This document shows, piece by piece, positions 50,044 through 58,154 of a stretch of DNA of 59,624 nucleotides (within the stretch, counting starts at the first letter, position 1; each line of letters opens with the position of its first letter). The stretch covers positions 1-59,624 of the forward strand of contig WGAT01000050.1 of the NCBI GenBank assembly GCA_015494715.1. The letters are read 5' to 3'. Below the pieces are notes generated by a model. The model did not search any database. It was not told the DNA's origin and saw only the letters and a program-made list of their open reading frames with translations. Position numbers and translations under genes: made by a program. Source of the DNA: Campylobacterota bacterium. GTDB lineage: Bacteria; Campylobacterota; Campylobacteria; Campylobacterales; Nitratiruptoraceae.

Positions 50044-50997
50044 TTAAAAAAAAGTTTGTTCGCGCCTTGGGCGTTCTAGCGTAGCGATATCTAGGTTTTG
50101 GCTGTGAATGAGCGCGAAGTTAAATTGGGTATTATACAAAATTTCCTTAAGCTCATCAATTGACGAATAATATCCTACATTGGGTAGTTTTTCAGAAGAG
50201 AGAAAGAGAAGTTTTGCCCAAGAGGCTTTGGATTGAAGATAGTTTCGCTCCATCTGTACAAGCTGCTCGTTAGGTTCTAGGATAAGCACTTTTTCGCTTT
50301 TGCCAAATTCTACGGGTTTAAAAGTGTGATTGACAAAAAAGGGTTTGAAATGGCTAAAGGATTCAAGCGAGCCAAATTGTGGCTCAAATCCATACTTTTT
50401 GGCTATGCTCAAGAGCTTTTGCAGGGCGGGTAGAAAGATTTTGGGGAGCCGGATCCGTTCATAGAGACGATCCTCAAAGATAAAAGAGCTCTCAAAAAGA
50501 TAGCTTTGGGTCAGATGGATGTGGACGGCGGGGAGTAAAGGGGTATTGAGGTGGAGGGCTTCGAGGTGGGCGGGGTAGAGGAGCAGTGTGGCTCTTCGCT
50601 CTTGAAGAGTGTGGAGCGTGGTAAAAGGGTCGGTAAAAATATGGAATTTTTTATCGTGAAAGAGCGCTTTGGCCAAATCCAATTCTAAAGGCGTTACGCC
50701 TATGGCCGGTATTTGGGATTGTAAGAGTAAAAATCGTACGAGGCGAAGAGCCGCCGTTTGGAGGTTGGGGACTTTGATCCATGCGATCTCTTTGTCTTTT
50801 ATCGTAAGGGGTGTATCGTAGACGAGGGCATAGGCTCCAGCTTTGATGGCCTCGTCTATTTGGGATTGGTCTTGGACTAAAAAGAGGCTTCCTCTGCGTA
50901 CTTGTTGGGGGCGAAAACTAAATGAACAAATTTGAGTGATGGAGGGATTGTTTTGGAGTTCGCCCCCGATCAAAGAGACGAGGTTGTCGAGTCTCAT
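50044..50997 (-). CDS. MurE/MurF N-terminal-domain-like protein of unknown function
   Basis: A 317-residue cytoplasmic protein. Residues 1-95 resemble the N-terminal UDP-binding domain of Mur ligases: LDNLVSLIGGELQNN, then FSFRPQQVRRGSLFLV (compare S-x-x-V-x-x-G-x-L-F) and EAIKAGAYALVYD. The following part lacks the Mur ligase ATP-binding GTNGKTT loop: the expected place reads IPAIGVTPLELDLAKALF (about 94-111). It therefore cannot be a normal ligase. The rest is not recognised and is rich in Phe, Leu and Tyr. It overlaps metG by 4 nt and lies in the position of C. jejuni Cj0837c as I recall. Possible roles: murein precursor binding or regulation, or a degenerate enzyme. Confidence 0.7.
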   Translation of the reverse strand: MRLDNLVSLIGGELQNNPSITQICSFSFRPQQVRRGSLFLVQDQSQIDEAIKAGAYALVYDTPLTIKDKEIAWIKVPNLQTAALRLVRFLLLQSQIPAIGVTPLELDLAKALFHDKKFHIFTDPFTTLHTLQERRATLLLYPAHLEALHLNTPLLPAVHIHLTQSYLFESSFIFEDRLYERIRLPKIFLPALQKLLSIAKKYGFEPQFGSLESFSHFKPFFVNHTFKPVEFGKSEKVLILEPNEQLVQMERNYLQSKASWAKLLFLSSEKLPNVGYYSSIDELKEILYNTQFNFALIHSQNLDIATLERPRREQTFF

Positions 50998-52895
50998 TTG
51001 ACGGGTGTACCCTCTTTTGTACGGGTTTTAGGAGTGACAAGCGTAAGGCCGTTTTCATCTTTGGCCGCTAAGATCATCCCCTCGCTTATGTGTCCCATCA
51101 ATTTGGCGGGCTTGAGGTTGGCGACGACACAGACCTGCTCGCCAACGAGTTGTTCGGGGGTATAATACTCTTTAATGCCGGCGATAATCTGGCGGGGACG
51201 CTCCTCTCCCAAGTCCACTAAAAGCTTGAGCAGTTTTTTGCTTTTTGGCAGTTCCTTAGCCTCTTGTATGGTGCCTACTTTGATTTGCGTTTTGAAAAAT
51301 TCGTCGATTGTGATGAGAGGCTCCTCTTTTTTGGCCTTCTTGGGCGGTTCTTTTTTCTCCACCATCACAGGCTCTTCGATTTTTGGAAACAAAGGGGGGA
51401 CTTTTTGAATGTGAAAATTCTCTAAGAGCTGCGATTGATCGATATATTTGGCAAAACTTTCTGGATTGATCCTAAATCCCAAAGCTTGGGCTATTGTTTG
51501 GGTCGTTTTTGGCATTACGGGATGGAGCATCAGCGCCACTTTGGCCAAGATATTGGCCACCAATGCCACAAGAGCCATCGCTTCGTCCTCTTTGCCCTCT
51601 TTCATTTTGTTCCAAGGTGTATGGCAGTCGATCGCTTTGTTGGCCACGGCGAGGGCCTGCCACAGCTCTTCAAGGAATTTATGCCATTTCATATCTTCGA
51701 TAAGGGGGGGAAGAGCTTGTAAGATTGCATCCACCTCTTCGAGCTCTTTTTGATACAATTTGGCTACATCGTGACTTTGGATCGCATAACCAAAATATTT
51801 GCCGCTCATGCCGATGATACGGTTGAGTAGGTTGCCTAGATCATTGCCTAAATCGTTGTTGATGCGGTCGATCAGCGCCTTTTGGCTAAAGTCGCCGTCT
51901 TGACCAAAAGGGACTTCACGGAGCAAAAAGTAGCGAAAATTCTCTACGCCATAGGCATCCGCCACCGCTTTTGGATCGATCACGTTGCCTTTGGATTTGC
52001 TCATCTTCTGCCCGTTTCTGGTCCACCAGCCATGGGTTGCGATATGTTTAGGCATGGGGAGCTCCAGGCTCATCAAAAAGGCCGGCCAGTAGACGGCATG
52101 GAAGCGCAAAATATCCTTGCCTACCAGATGGTAGTCTGCTGGCCAGTAGTGCATGAGCCGCTCGTCGGTGCCGTAGCCAAGGGCGGTGATGTAGTTGAGC
52201 AAGGCGTCAAGCCACACATACATGACATGTTTGGGATCGTTGATGGATGGAGGCAGTTTGATCCCCCAGTCGAAGCTGGTACGGGTGATGGAGAGGTCTT
52301 GTAATCCAGATTCGACGAAACGGATCACCTCGTTCTTTTTGGATTTTGGCAGGACAAACTTCTCCTCTTTTTGGTAGAGCTCAAGCAGTCTGTCTTGATA
52401 TTTGGAGAGGCGAAAGAAGTAGCTCTCTTCCTTGACGATACCGGTCTGCTTGCCGCAATCTGGGCAAAATTCCTCGTCGATAAGCTGGGACTGGGGAAAG
52501 AAAGCTTCGCAGCTGATGCAATAATGCCCCTCGTAAACCCCTTTGTAAATGTCCCCTTTTTGGTACATTTTCTCAAAAGCCTTTTGTACTCCGGCGATGT
52601 GCTCTGGGTCTGTAGTGCGGATGAACTTGTCGTAACTGATCTCGAACTCGTCCCACAAGGCTTTGAATTTGGCGCTGATTTCGTCTGCGTACTCTTTTGG
52701 CGTTTTGCCTCGCTTTTTGGCGGCCTCTTCGATCTTTTGTCCATGCTCGTCGGTGCCTGTGAGGAAGAAAGTATCAAAGCCTTTAAGCCTAAAATATCTC
52801 GCGGCGCTATCGGCGATGATGGTGGTGTAGGCGTGCCCGATATGGGGTACGTCGTTGACGTAGTAAATAGGCGTGGTGATATATCGTTTTTTCAT
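50994..52895 (-). CDS. metG: Methionine--tRNA ligase
   Basis: Class I synthetase for initiator and elongator tRNA-Met. The 633-residue protein has the HIGH motif in YYVNDVPHIGHAYT (about 11-24), a Zn knuckle (CISC about 127-130 and CPDC about 144-147), KMSKSKGN (about 297-304), an anticodon-binding helical domain and a C-terminal tRNA-binding OB domain (about 530-630, with IKVGTIQEAKELPKSKKLLKL), which is fused as in many bacteria. The linker (EKKEPPKKAKKEEP) is Lys/Glu-rich. ATG 52895 follows AAGGAG. It leads into the MurF-N-like gene with an ATGA overlap. Confidence 0.96.
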   Translation of the reverse strand: MKKRYITTPIYYVNDVPHIGHAYTTIIADSAARYFRLKGFDTFFLTGTDEHGQKIEEAAKKRGKTPKEYADEISAKFKALWDEFEISYDKFIRTTDPEHIAGVQKAFEKMYQKGDIYKGVYEGHYCISCEAFFPQSQLIDEEFCPDCGKQTGIVKEESYFFRLSKYQDRLLELYQKEEKFVLPKSKKNEVIRFVESGLQDLSITRTSFDWGIKLPPSINDPKHVMYVWLDALLNYITALGYGTDERLMHYWPADYHLVGKDILRFHAVYWPAFLMSLELPMPKHIATHGWWTRNGQKMSKSKGNVIDPKAVADAYGVENFRYFLLREVPFGQDGDFSQKALIDRINNDLGNDLGNLLNRIIGMSGKYFGYAIQSHDVAKLYQKELEEVDAILQALPPLIEDMKWHKFLEELWQALAVANKAIDCHTPWNKMKEGKEDEAMALVALVANILAKVALMLHPVMPKTTQTIAQALGFRINPESFAKYIDQSQLLENFHIQKVPPLFPKIEEPVMVEKKEPPKKAKKEEPLITIDEFFKTQIKVGTIQEAKELPKSKKLLKLLVDLGEERPRQIIAGIKEYYTPEQLVGEQVCVVANLKPAKLMGHISEGMILAAKDENGLTLVTPKTRTKEGTPVK

Positions 52896-52904
52896 CTACT
52901 CTCC

Positions 52905-53096
52905 TTAAAATTCAAATCCGCCCCCTTGGCCTTTGTTCATGCTCTCATAGACCGCTTTGACATAATTTTGGCGTACTTGGCAGCCTATGATTTTTGGGCA
53001 TTTCAGGCAGCTTTTGAGATTTCTTTGTTTTTGGCACTCTTTAAGCCTCTCAAGAGCTTCTTGGAGCGCGGCTTCGTAGCGCTCAAGCTTGTCCAT
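52905..53096 (-). CDS. Small Cys-motif protein (63 aa)
   Basis: A 63-residue soluble protein: a charged helical N-terminal half ([18 protein letters not shown]), then [19 protein letters not shown] with four Cys (C-x8-C-x2-C-x5-C), suitable for binding a metal such as Zn or an iron-sulfur cluster, and a Gly-rich end (GQGGGFEF). Start: ATG 53096, overlapping the fbp 3' end by 14 nt; the frame upstream runs into fbp. A small gene in the same place occurs in C. jejuni (Cj0839c) as I recall, so it is likely a true conserved gene. Function unknown. Confidence 0.75.
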   Translation of the reverse strand: MDKLERYEAALQEALERLKECQKQRNLKSCLKCPKIIGCQVRQNYVKAVYESMNKGQGGGFEF

Positions 53097-53925
53097 AATA
53101 CTCTTTGACCTTTTGGATCTCGTAGCTGGAGCCAAAAAAGCAAGGCGTGGTCTCGTGTACCTCGTGCGCGGGCAGCTCCAGCAGCCTTCTGCCAAGATCG
53201 TCTATGGCGTTTCCACCCGCCTTTTCGTATATATTGGCAAAAGGAAAGACCTCAAAGACCTTGCGAAGCTTGCCAGAGGGCTTGTCCGTGGTCCCGGGAT
53301 AGCTAAAAAGTCCTCCACCTTTGACGAGGATCTGATGCAGATCTGGTACCATCCCGCCCGAATAACGCAGGCGATACCCCTCCTCAAAAAGGCTTTGGAT
53401 CAGTTTTTTGTGATGAGGATACCAGTGCTTTTGGGTGCCTCCGGGAGCATTGATTTTGCCTTTATCTTTGAGGGCCAGCTCTTGGAGATAGACAAAATCA
53501 TCCCCTTGCAAGATGAAGCGCTCCGCTTTGATCGTGGCGGTGACCAGCTCCACCCTTGGTCCATAGACCACATAAGCCGAAGCAAGAAGATCGGGCCCAT
53601 TAAAACTCTTTTCGTAGATCCCAAAAATCGAGCCTACGCTGAGGTTTGTATCTACAAGACTGCTTCCATCCAGCGGGTCGTAGCCTACGAGATATCTCCC
53701 CTCTTCGTTGATGGTGATCGGGTCACTCTTTTCTTCACTGGCGAGAAGCTTAATGGAGGAGACTTGAGCAAGCTCCTCTTCGATGATCAGATCGCTTCTG
53801 ACATCGAGCTTGAGCTGCTGTTCGCCAGATTCGTTCGTTCCTTCGTGGTAACCAAAGTCCGTGGTTTGGATCTCTTGGGCTATGCGTTTTGCGCTTCGTT
53901 TGATCGCTTCGATGATTTCTGTCAT
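53083..53925 (-). CDS. fbp: Fructose-1,6-bisphosphatase, class I
   Basis: Gluconeogenic step from fructose 1,6-bisphosphate to fructose 6-phosphate; in an autotrophic epsilonproteobacterium it would serve sugar synthesis from reductive-TCA products (inference). The 280-residue protein has [21 protein letters not shown] (split, about 99-119; metal-binding DPLDGSS), YVVYGP and the substrate-binding [13 protein letters not shown] (about 196-208). Family members are usually about 330 residues; here the N-terminal allosteric region is short. I choose ATG 53925; the frame upstream continues into the mobB region. It is followed by the small Cys gene. Confidence 0.93.
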   Translation of the reverse strand: MTEIIEAIKRSAKRIAQEIQTTDFGYHEGTNESGEQQLKLDVRSDLIIEEELAQVSSIKLLASEEKSDPITINEEGRYLVGYDPLDGSSLVDTNLSVGSIFGIYEKSFNGPDLLASAYVVYGPRVELVTATIKAERFILQGDDFVYLQELALKDKGKINAPGGTQKHWYPHHKKLIQSLFEEGYRLRYSGGMVPDLHQILVKGGGLFSYPGTTDKPSGKLRKVFEVFPFANIYEKAGGNAIDDLGRRLLELPAHEVHETTPCFFGSSYEIQKVKEYYGQA

Positions 53926-53926
53926 A

Positions 53927-54412
53927 TTACACCTCTTTTGCGTTTTGGAATATCCATTGGATGATTTGATCGGGATCATTGAGATCGAGTATGGCGATAT
54001 GCTTTGGGATCTGGTTTTTATCTACGCTTTGGTCTATGGCCACGGCCTGGACAAACTCCAGATAGCTTGGATCGATCGCTCCTCGAAAGACTCCGATGCG
54101 AGGCAGTGGCAGGTATTTGAGCCCCTCTACCATCAAAAGATCGAAAGAGCCCAGCATCTGTATGATCTCGTCGATCTCCTTAGAGCGGTGGGAGAAGTAG
54201 GTGGTGCGAGTAGGGGAGGTGACCACCACTTCGGCTCCCGTTTGGAAAAAGCGGTAGCTGTCTTTGCCCTCTATGTCAAACGTGGCTTTATCTTTGGGGT
54301 CATGTTTGATAATGGCTACGTGATATTTTGGAATGAGGCGTTTGGCTATTTTTTCTATGATTGTGGTCTTGCCGCTGTTGGATGGTCCCGTAAAAGCCAC
54401 TGCTCTTCTCAC
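53927..54412 (-). CDS. mobB: Molybdopterin-guanine dinucleotide biosynthesis adaptor MobB
   Basis: GTP-binding accessory protein of the bis-MGD pathway, which supplies molybdoenzymes such as periplasmic nitrate reductase. The 161-residue product has a P-loop [11 protein letters not shown] (about 7-17), [20 protein letters not shown] (about 34-53) with the His/Asp residues of the family, and [20 protein letters not shown] (about 90-109). The start is GTG 54412. It sits upstream of fbp with only a 1-bp gap, a metabolic oddity conserved in Campylobacter as I recall. The NIT chemoreceptor in this window fits a nitrate-respiring lifestyle, without proving it. Confidence 0.92.
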   Translation of the reverse strand: MRRAVAFTGPSNSGKTTIIEKIAKRLIPKYHVAIIKHDPKDKATFDIEGKDSYRFFQTGAEVVVTSPTRTTYFSHRSKEIDEIIQMLGSFDLLMVEGLKYLPLPRIGVFRGAIDPSYLEFVQAVAIDQSVDKNQIPKHIAILDLNDPDQIIQWIFQNAKEV

Positions 54413-54421
54413 TGCACCCCT

Positions 54422-54450
54422 TTTTTATTGGTTATTTTATCCAATAAAAA
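54422..54450. repeat. 10-bp perfect inverted repeat between mobB and the lipoprotein gene
   Basis: TTTTTATTGG (54422-54431) and CCAATAAAAA (54441-54450) around a 9-bp AT-only spacer, lying between divergent starts and just upstream of the plus-strand -10 box. It could be an operator or overlap the -35 regions of both promoters. Confidence 0.7.
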
Positions 54451-54462
54451 GTTAAGACTAGC

Positions 54463-54468
54463 TATAAT
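54463..54468 (+). promoter_or_regulatory. -10 box for the lipoprotein gene
   Basis: TATAAT 22 bp before ATG 54491. The inverted repeat at 54422-54450 covers the region where a -35 would sit. Confidence 0.5.
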
Positions 54469-54490
54469 CAAAAACAAAAACGGGGATGCC

Positions 54491-54979
54491 ATGAGAAAAA
54501 TTTGGATACTGCTTTTGCTCTTGCCCTTTTTAGCCGGATGCGCTCATAAAGAGGAGCTTCGAGTCTTTAGTGTGGATAAATCGTATGTGGAGGCGTTGCG
54601 TTATACCAAAAAGGGCGATATCGCCATCTCTTTGGAAAACAAGGCTCTATGCATCGCTACATATCTCAATCCGTTGCATCGATGCGATAAGGATAAAGAG
54701 TGTTTTTTTGTGCGTGTTTATATCGATAATGATTTTGACGACCCCAAAAAAGCGGGGCTTTTCCATCCGGGCTATAGCCTAAGGCTCGACGGCCACGAAC
54801 CCCTTGCGGTTAAAGAGCTGGATAAAGAGGATCTGCTTGTAAAACAGATGCCTTTGTGCGAACCTTGGTACCATTTTTATCTCGTTACCTTTCCTGCACT
54901 CAAAGAGTCCAAACTTACGCTCATCTTTTCCCATAAAGTCTACGGCTCAACGGCGCTAGTCTTTTCAAAAGAGGAGTAA
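54491..54979 (+). CDS. Small lipoprotein of unknown function
   Basis: A 162-residue protein with a lipoprotein signal (MRKIWILLLLLPFLAGCAH; Cys about 17), thus anchored to the inner or outer membrane. The mature part is probably mostly beta-strand (for example IAISLENKALCIATYL, FFVRVYIDNDF, YHFYLVTFPAL) and has four Cys (LCIA, HRCDKDKECF, PLCEP) which could form disulfides in the periplasm. I do not recognise the family; C. jejuni has a hypothetical gene (Cj0842) at the equivalent place as I recall. The ATG at 54491 has GGGATG just upstream, a weak ribosome-binding site. Its 3' end overlaps the convergent slt gene by 59 bp. Confidence 0.82.
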   Translation: MRKIWILLLLLPFLAGCAHKEELRVFSVDKSYVEALRYTKKGDIAISLENKALCIATYLNPLHRCDKDKECFFVRVYIDNDFDDPKKAGLFHPGYSLRLDGHEPLAVKELDKEDLLVKQMPLCEPWYHFYLVTFPALKESKLTLIFSHKVYGSTALVFSKEE

Positions 54980-56486
54980 GGGCGATGGGCTGGCCTAAAA
55001 TTTTGCGATAGATGATGTAGTTGGCCAGCACCTTTTTGCCATACTCTTTAGTCTCTGGGTAGTTGACCAGCTCCATAGCCAATAAAGGGTCGTATTTCGT
55101 AAAGAGTGGGACGACCCGTTTTTTGACATAGCCGATGCCTCCATTGTAGGCGTAGGCGATCAAAAGGGGATGGTGCAGTCTGGATTGGAGATAGCGGATA
55201 TGATCTTTGGCAAAACCTACGGCTATGGATTCTTTGAACATCCAATCAAGATCAAAATGCGAAATACCTAGCTTTTTGGCGGTATGTTTTGCCAAAAAAG
55301 GCATAAATTGCAAAGGTCCCAAGGCAAAAGAGCGTGAAATTGATCCGGGCACGAAGCGGCTCTCTTGACGGGCCAGAGCGTGGATTAACGCTTTTTGGGA
55401 GATTGGTTGATCGGCTAGGTAGGGTGTGTAGGGGAGAATAAAAGGGTGGCGATGGAAATTGGATTCCTTTTCTAGCACCAAAGCGTACAGGCTTTGGGTG
55501 TTGCGGTAGGCCACTAGATTTTTGGGAGGGAGATTTCTTCGCAATCTCTCAGCCACGAAAGGGTCGCTCAAATCAATGGAGGTACGCCCTTTGAGCTTTG
55601 GGACGAAGTAGTTGGTAAAGGGTGTATGGGCCCACTCATATGCGAGTAGTACATATAGGTTAAGATCCCATGAGTGCAGCACTTTATCAAGATACTTTTT
55701 TTTGTGGGTTAGTCTGTACAGCCACAGATTGGCCCTGTCTTTGTGGGATTGGTAGTAGCTCTTTTTTTCCGAGTTTTGTAAAAATGCAAGTGCGGCGTGG
55801 GGTAATCCTCTCTTGATCGCCTCGATAGCGAGAAAAAAGCTGCTTTGCGCGTCCAGCTTATTGGCACGAAATCGTAACAAGGATTTAATAGGTCTTTCTA
55901 GCCTTTCACTAAGGCAGTAGCGTACGAATCTTGGAAAACTCTTAGATTTTGTAAGTTTGGCGATAAAGGATTTGGAGAGAGGGCGATTAAAAAATTTCGC
56001 TCTGTTTTTTTTGCCCGAGAGGAAAAATATCCGTAGAAATTGGTGTGGGTTGCTTGTGCTGGCTTTATAGGGATCGCTGGACCAAAAAGGGCCATACTTT
56101 TTGCGTACCTTGGGAAAGGGGGCGAGCTTGGCAAAGAGCTCTTTTTTTTGGGTTGGGGAGAGGCGAAGAAGTTTCGATCCGCTTACTCCCAAAGCCGCAC
56201 ACTCCGCGTCTACTTGTAAAAGTTTGTACGAAGGGGTCCCAAGACAGCGTACAATCTTTGTAAGGTGTGGGTTTTGGCTTTTGAGGATATAGCGCCGAAG
56301 GATTTTGTAGTTGACGCGTTGTGTCAGCTCCAAGGCCCGCTGCGCCTCTTTGGGGGTGATTTTTTGATCCAAAAAGCGCCAAATATAGTAATCCTTGGCT
56401 AGGCCTCTTGGTTTGGATTCCAAAAATTGCAGCGTGATCTCTTTGGCCAAAAGAGCCAAAGGGAGTAAAAGCCAAAGAAACCTCAA
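54921..56486 (-). CDS. slt: Soluble lytic transglycosylase (Slt-like)
   Basis: Periplasmic murein lyase. The 521-residue product has a signal peptide (to about 15), a long alpha-superhelical scaffold (about 30-350) as in E. coli Slt70, and a C-terminal SLT domain (about 360-500) with ALARQESRFVPGSIS (catalytic Glu about 370), ALGPLQFMPFLA and AYAYNGGIGYVKKRV. Length is shorter than the 618-residue mature E. coli enzyme, within the scaffold. It starts at TTG 56486, overlapping the yggT stop by 4 nt. It is the third glycan-cleaving enzyme in the window, after MltD and RlpA. Confidence 0.92.
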   Translation of the reverse strand: MRFLWLLLPLALLAKEITLQFLESKPRGLAKDYYIWRFLDQKITPKEAQRALELTQRVNYKILRRYILKSQNPHLTKIVRCLGTPSYKLLQVDAECAALGVSGSKLLRLSPTQKKELFAKLAPFPKVRKKYGPFWSSDPYKASTSNPHQFLRIFFLSGKKNRAKFFNRPLSKSFIAKLTKSKSFPRFVRYCLSERLERPIKSLLRFRANKLDAQSSFFLAIEAIKRGLPHAALAFLQNSEKKSYYQSHKDRANLWLYRLTHKKKYLDKVLHSWDLNLYVLLAYEWAHTPFTNYFVPKLKGRTSIDLSDPFVAERLRRNLPPKNLVAYRNTQSLYALVLEKESNFHRHPFILPYTPYLADQPISQKALIHALARQESRFVPGSISRSFALGPLQFMPFLAKHTAKKLGISHFDLDWMFKESIAVGFAKDHIRYLQSRLHHPLLIAYAYNGGIGYVKKRVVPLFTKYDPLLAMELVNYPETKEYGKKVLANYIIYRKILGQPIALTPLLKRLAPLSRRLYGKR

Positions 56487-56785
56487 GCACCCAACCTATA
56501 GGCCAAATGCATAAGCAGCCGTACGAAGAAAAGATCTATAAACTGCAGCGCCAAAATGATAATAAGAGGCGCTAGATCGATGCCTCCGATCACCGTGGGA
56601 ATATAGCGGCGTACGAGGGCATATACGGGCTCGGTCAAACGATACAGGGTTTGGACGATTGGATTGTACGGATCGGGGCGTACCCAAGTAATCAGAGCCG
56701 CAATGATCACGATCCAGATGTAGATGTTGATCACCATATGTAAAATCTGTGCCAACGCTTGCAAAAGTGTGCCTATGACTATCAT
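56483..56785 (-). CDS. yggT: YggT-family membrane protein
   Basis: A 100-residue membrane protein of the YggT (YlmG) family with two main hydrophobic segments (about 3-35 and 68-95). Landmarks are ITWVRPDPYNPIVQTLYRLTEPV (split, about 32-54) and GGIDLAPLIIILALQFI. YlmG proteins are linked to cell division and envelope organisation or osmotic stress in other bacteria and plastids, without a defined molecular function. It lies between gltX and slt, overlapping both by 4 nt, matching C. jejuni Cj0844c as I recall. Confidence 0.9.
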   Translation of the reverse strand: MIVIGTLLQALAQILHMVINIYIWIVIIAALITWVRPDPYNPIVQTLYRLTEPVYALVRRYIPTVIGGIDLAPLIIILALQFIDLFFVRLLMHLAYRLGA

Positions 56786-58074
56786 TGTACAATTCCTTTG
56801 ATATGGTCTTTAAGTAACGGATAGAGTTGAGATATCTCTGGCCCATGGGGCGCTCCGGTGAGCAGTAGCCGAAGAGGTTTGAAAAATCTTTTTCCTCTCA
56901 GACCGCTTTTTGCCATCAACTCCTTTTTAAAACTCTCAAAACTTTGCGGCAGCTCCATGGCGAGGATATGTTCTTTAAGAATCTTTGCCTCCTTTTCAAA
57001 TTCCCCAAAATCTTTTTGGCCAAAAATGGCGTCCAGTTTGGTTTTAAGCTCTTTGAGGGTACTCGCCTCTTCAAGATAGAGTTTGGCCAATGCTCCTAGA
57101 CTCTCGTGGATGCCAAGCTTTTGGGCGAGCTCTTGTGGTGTGAGTTTTTCAAGATGGGCTCTATTGATAAAGCGTAATTTTTCCATATCAAATCGAGCCG
57201 GAGCTTTGGAGAGGGCGCTAAGATCAAACCACTCTATTGCCTCTTGGAGCGTAAAGACCTCTTTGGGGGTTTTGTTGCCAAGCAAAATAAGATAATTGGC
57301 GATGGCTTGAGGCAAAAAGCCCTCTTCTAAAAGCCATTTGACGCTGGAGGCGCTCTCTCGTTTGCTCATCTTTTTGCCCTCGCTATTGAGGATGATGGGC
57401 AAGTGGGCGTACTCTATTTTTTTATCGTATCCTAGCGCTCTTTGGACATGGATCTGTTTTGGGGTGTTGCTGACGTGGTCCTCGCCTCGAATTACAAGGC
57501 TGATGTCATAGAGCATATCGTCGATGGCGCAGGCGAAATTGTAGGTGGGGCGGCCGTCAGCTCGTAAAATAACGAAGCTGTCCACCTCTTTGGGTTCAAA
57601 ATGAAGATCGCCTTTGATGAGGTCGTAAAACGCAATGGGGCCTTGAGGTTTTTTAATACGTACCACGAAAGGCTCTTTTTTTTGGGCGGCCTCTTCAAGG
57701 GTGCTATTTTCACATTTGCCGCTATAGCGGTAGGGTCGTTTTTGCTCTTTTGCTTTTTGCCGCTGGGCTTGGAGCTCTTCGGGGGTGCAAAAGCAAGGAA
57801 AGGCTTTATGCTCTTGTAAAAGCTTCTTGGCAAAGTTTTGATGGAACGAGAAGTTTTGGCTTTGGTAGACGACGTCGTCGTATTCTAAACCAAACTTTTG
57901 TAAAATTTCTAAAATCTCTTGATCTTTCCCCTCGATATTTCGCTGCGTATCGGTATCTTCTATCCGAATTAAAAAGCGTTCGCCCCGCTGTTTGGCGACG
58001 AGGTAGTTTAATATCGCCACACGAAGATTGCCAATATGCATATCCCCGGTGGGACTTGGTGCAAAACGTAGCAT
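56782..58074 (-). CDS. gltX: Glutamate--tRNA ligase
   Basis: Class I synthetase for tRNA-Glu. The 430-residue protein has the HIGH-type motif FAPSPTGDMHIGNLRVA (residues 4-20), a Cys pair CFC (about 92-94) and KKMSKRESASS (about 235-245). Epsilonproteobacteria commonly have two GltX paralogues, one of which aminoacylates tRNA-Gln as in Helicobacter; which one this is cannot be decided without the second. It is shorter than the roughly 470-residue family average, with a compact C-terminal anticodon-binding part. I start at ATG 58074 with AAGGAG 5 nt upstream; the frame upstream is non-coding promoter DNA. Confidence 0.94.
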   Translation of the reverse strand: MLRFAPSPTGDMHIGNLRVAILNYLVAKQRGERFLIRIEDTDTQRNIEGKDQEILEILQKFGLEYDDVVYQSQNFSFHQNFAKKLLQEHKAFPCFCTPEELQAQRQKAKEQKRPYRYSGKCENSTLEEAAQKKEPFVVRIKKPQGPIAFYDLIKGDLHFEPKEVDSFVILRADGRPTYNFACAIDDMLYDISLVIRGEDHVSNTPKQIHVQRALGYDKKIEYAHLPIILNSEGKKMSKRESASSVKWLLEEGFLPQAIANYLILLGNKTPKEVFTLQEAIEWFDLSALSKAPARFDMEKLRFINRAHLEKLTPQELAQKLGIHESLGALAKLYLEEASTLKELKTKLDAIFGQKDFGEFEKEAKILKEHILAMELPQSFESFKKELMAKSGLRGKRFFKPLRLLLTGAPHGPEISQLYPLLKDHIKGIVQ

Positions 58075-58094
58075 TTTTCTCCTTGGAATTTTGT

Positions 58095-58127
58095 CAAATT
58101 TTTGTCTGAGTATATACAAATTTTTGT
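58095..58127. repeat. Direct repeats CAAATTTTTGT, 22 bp apart
   Basis: CAAATTTTTGT occurs at 58095-58105 and 58117-58127; each is nearly palindromic (ACAAA-TT-TTTGT in the second). They lie between the divergent gltX and psd genes, directly upstream of the psd -10 box. The 22-bp period equals two helical turns. It may be a regulator site or an extreme case of the periodic T tracts that replace the -35 in this phylum. Confidence 0.6.
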
Positions 58128-58133
58128 TAAAAT
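58128..58133 (+). promoter_or_regulatory. -10 box for psd
   Basis: TAAAAT 21 bp before the TTG start of psd, directly after the second CAAATTTTTGT repeat. Confidence 0.4.
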
Positions 58134-58154
58134 TCAAAGCAAAAAAGGAAACGC

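Noticed and set aside
53089-53964. 291-codon open frame on plus opposite fbp
   Set aside because: It is a mirror frame of fbp: no ribosome-binding site, no recognisable domain, and fbp shows all catalytic motifs in the other strand.
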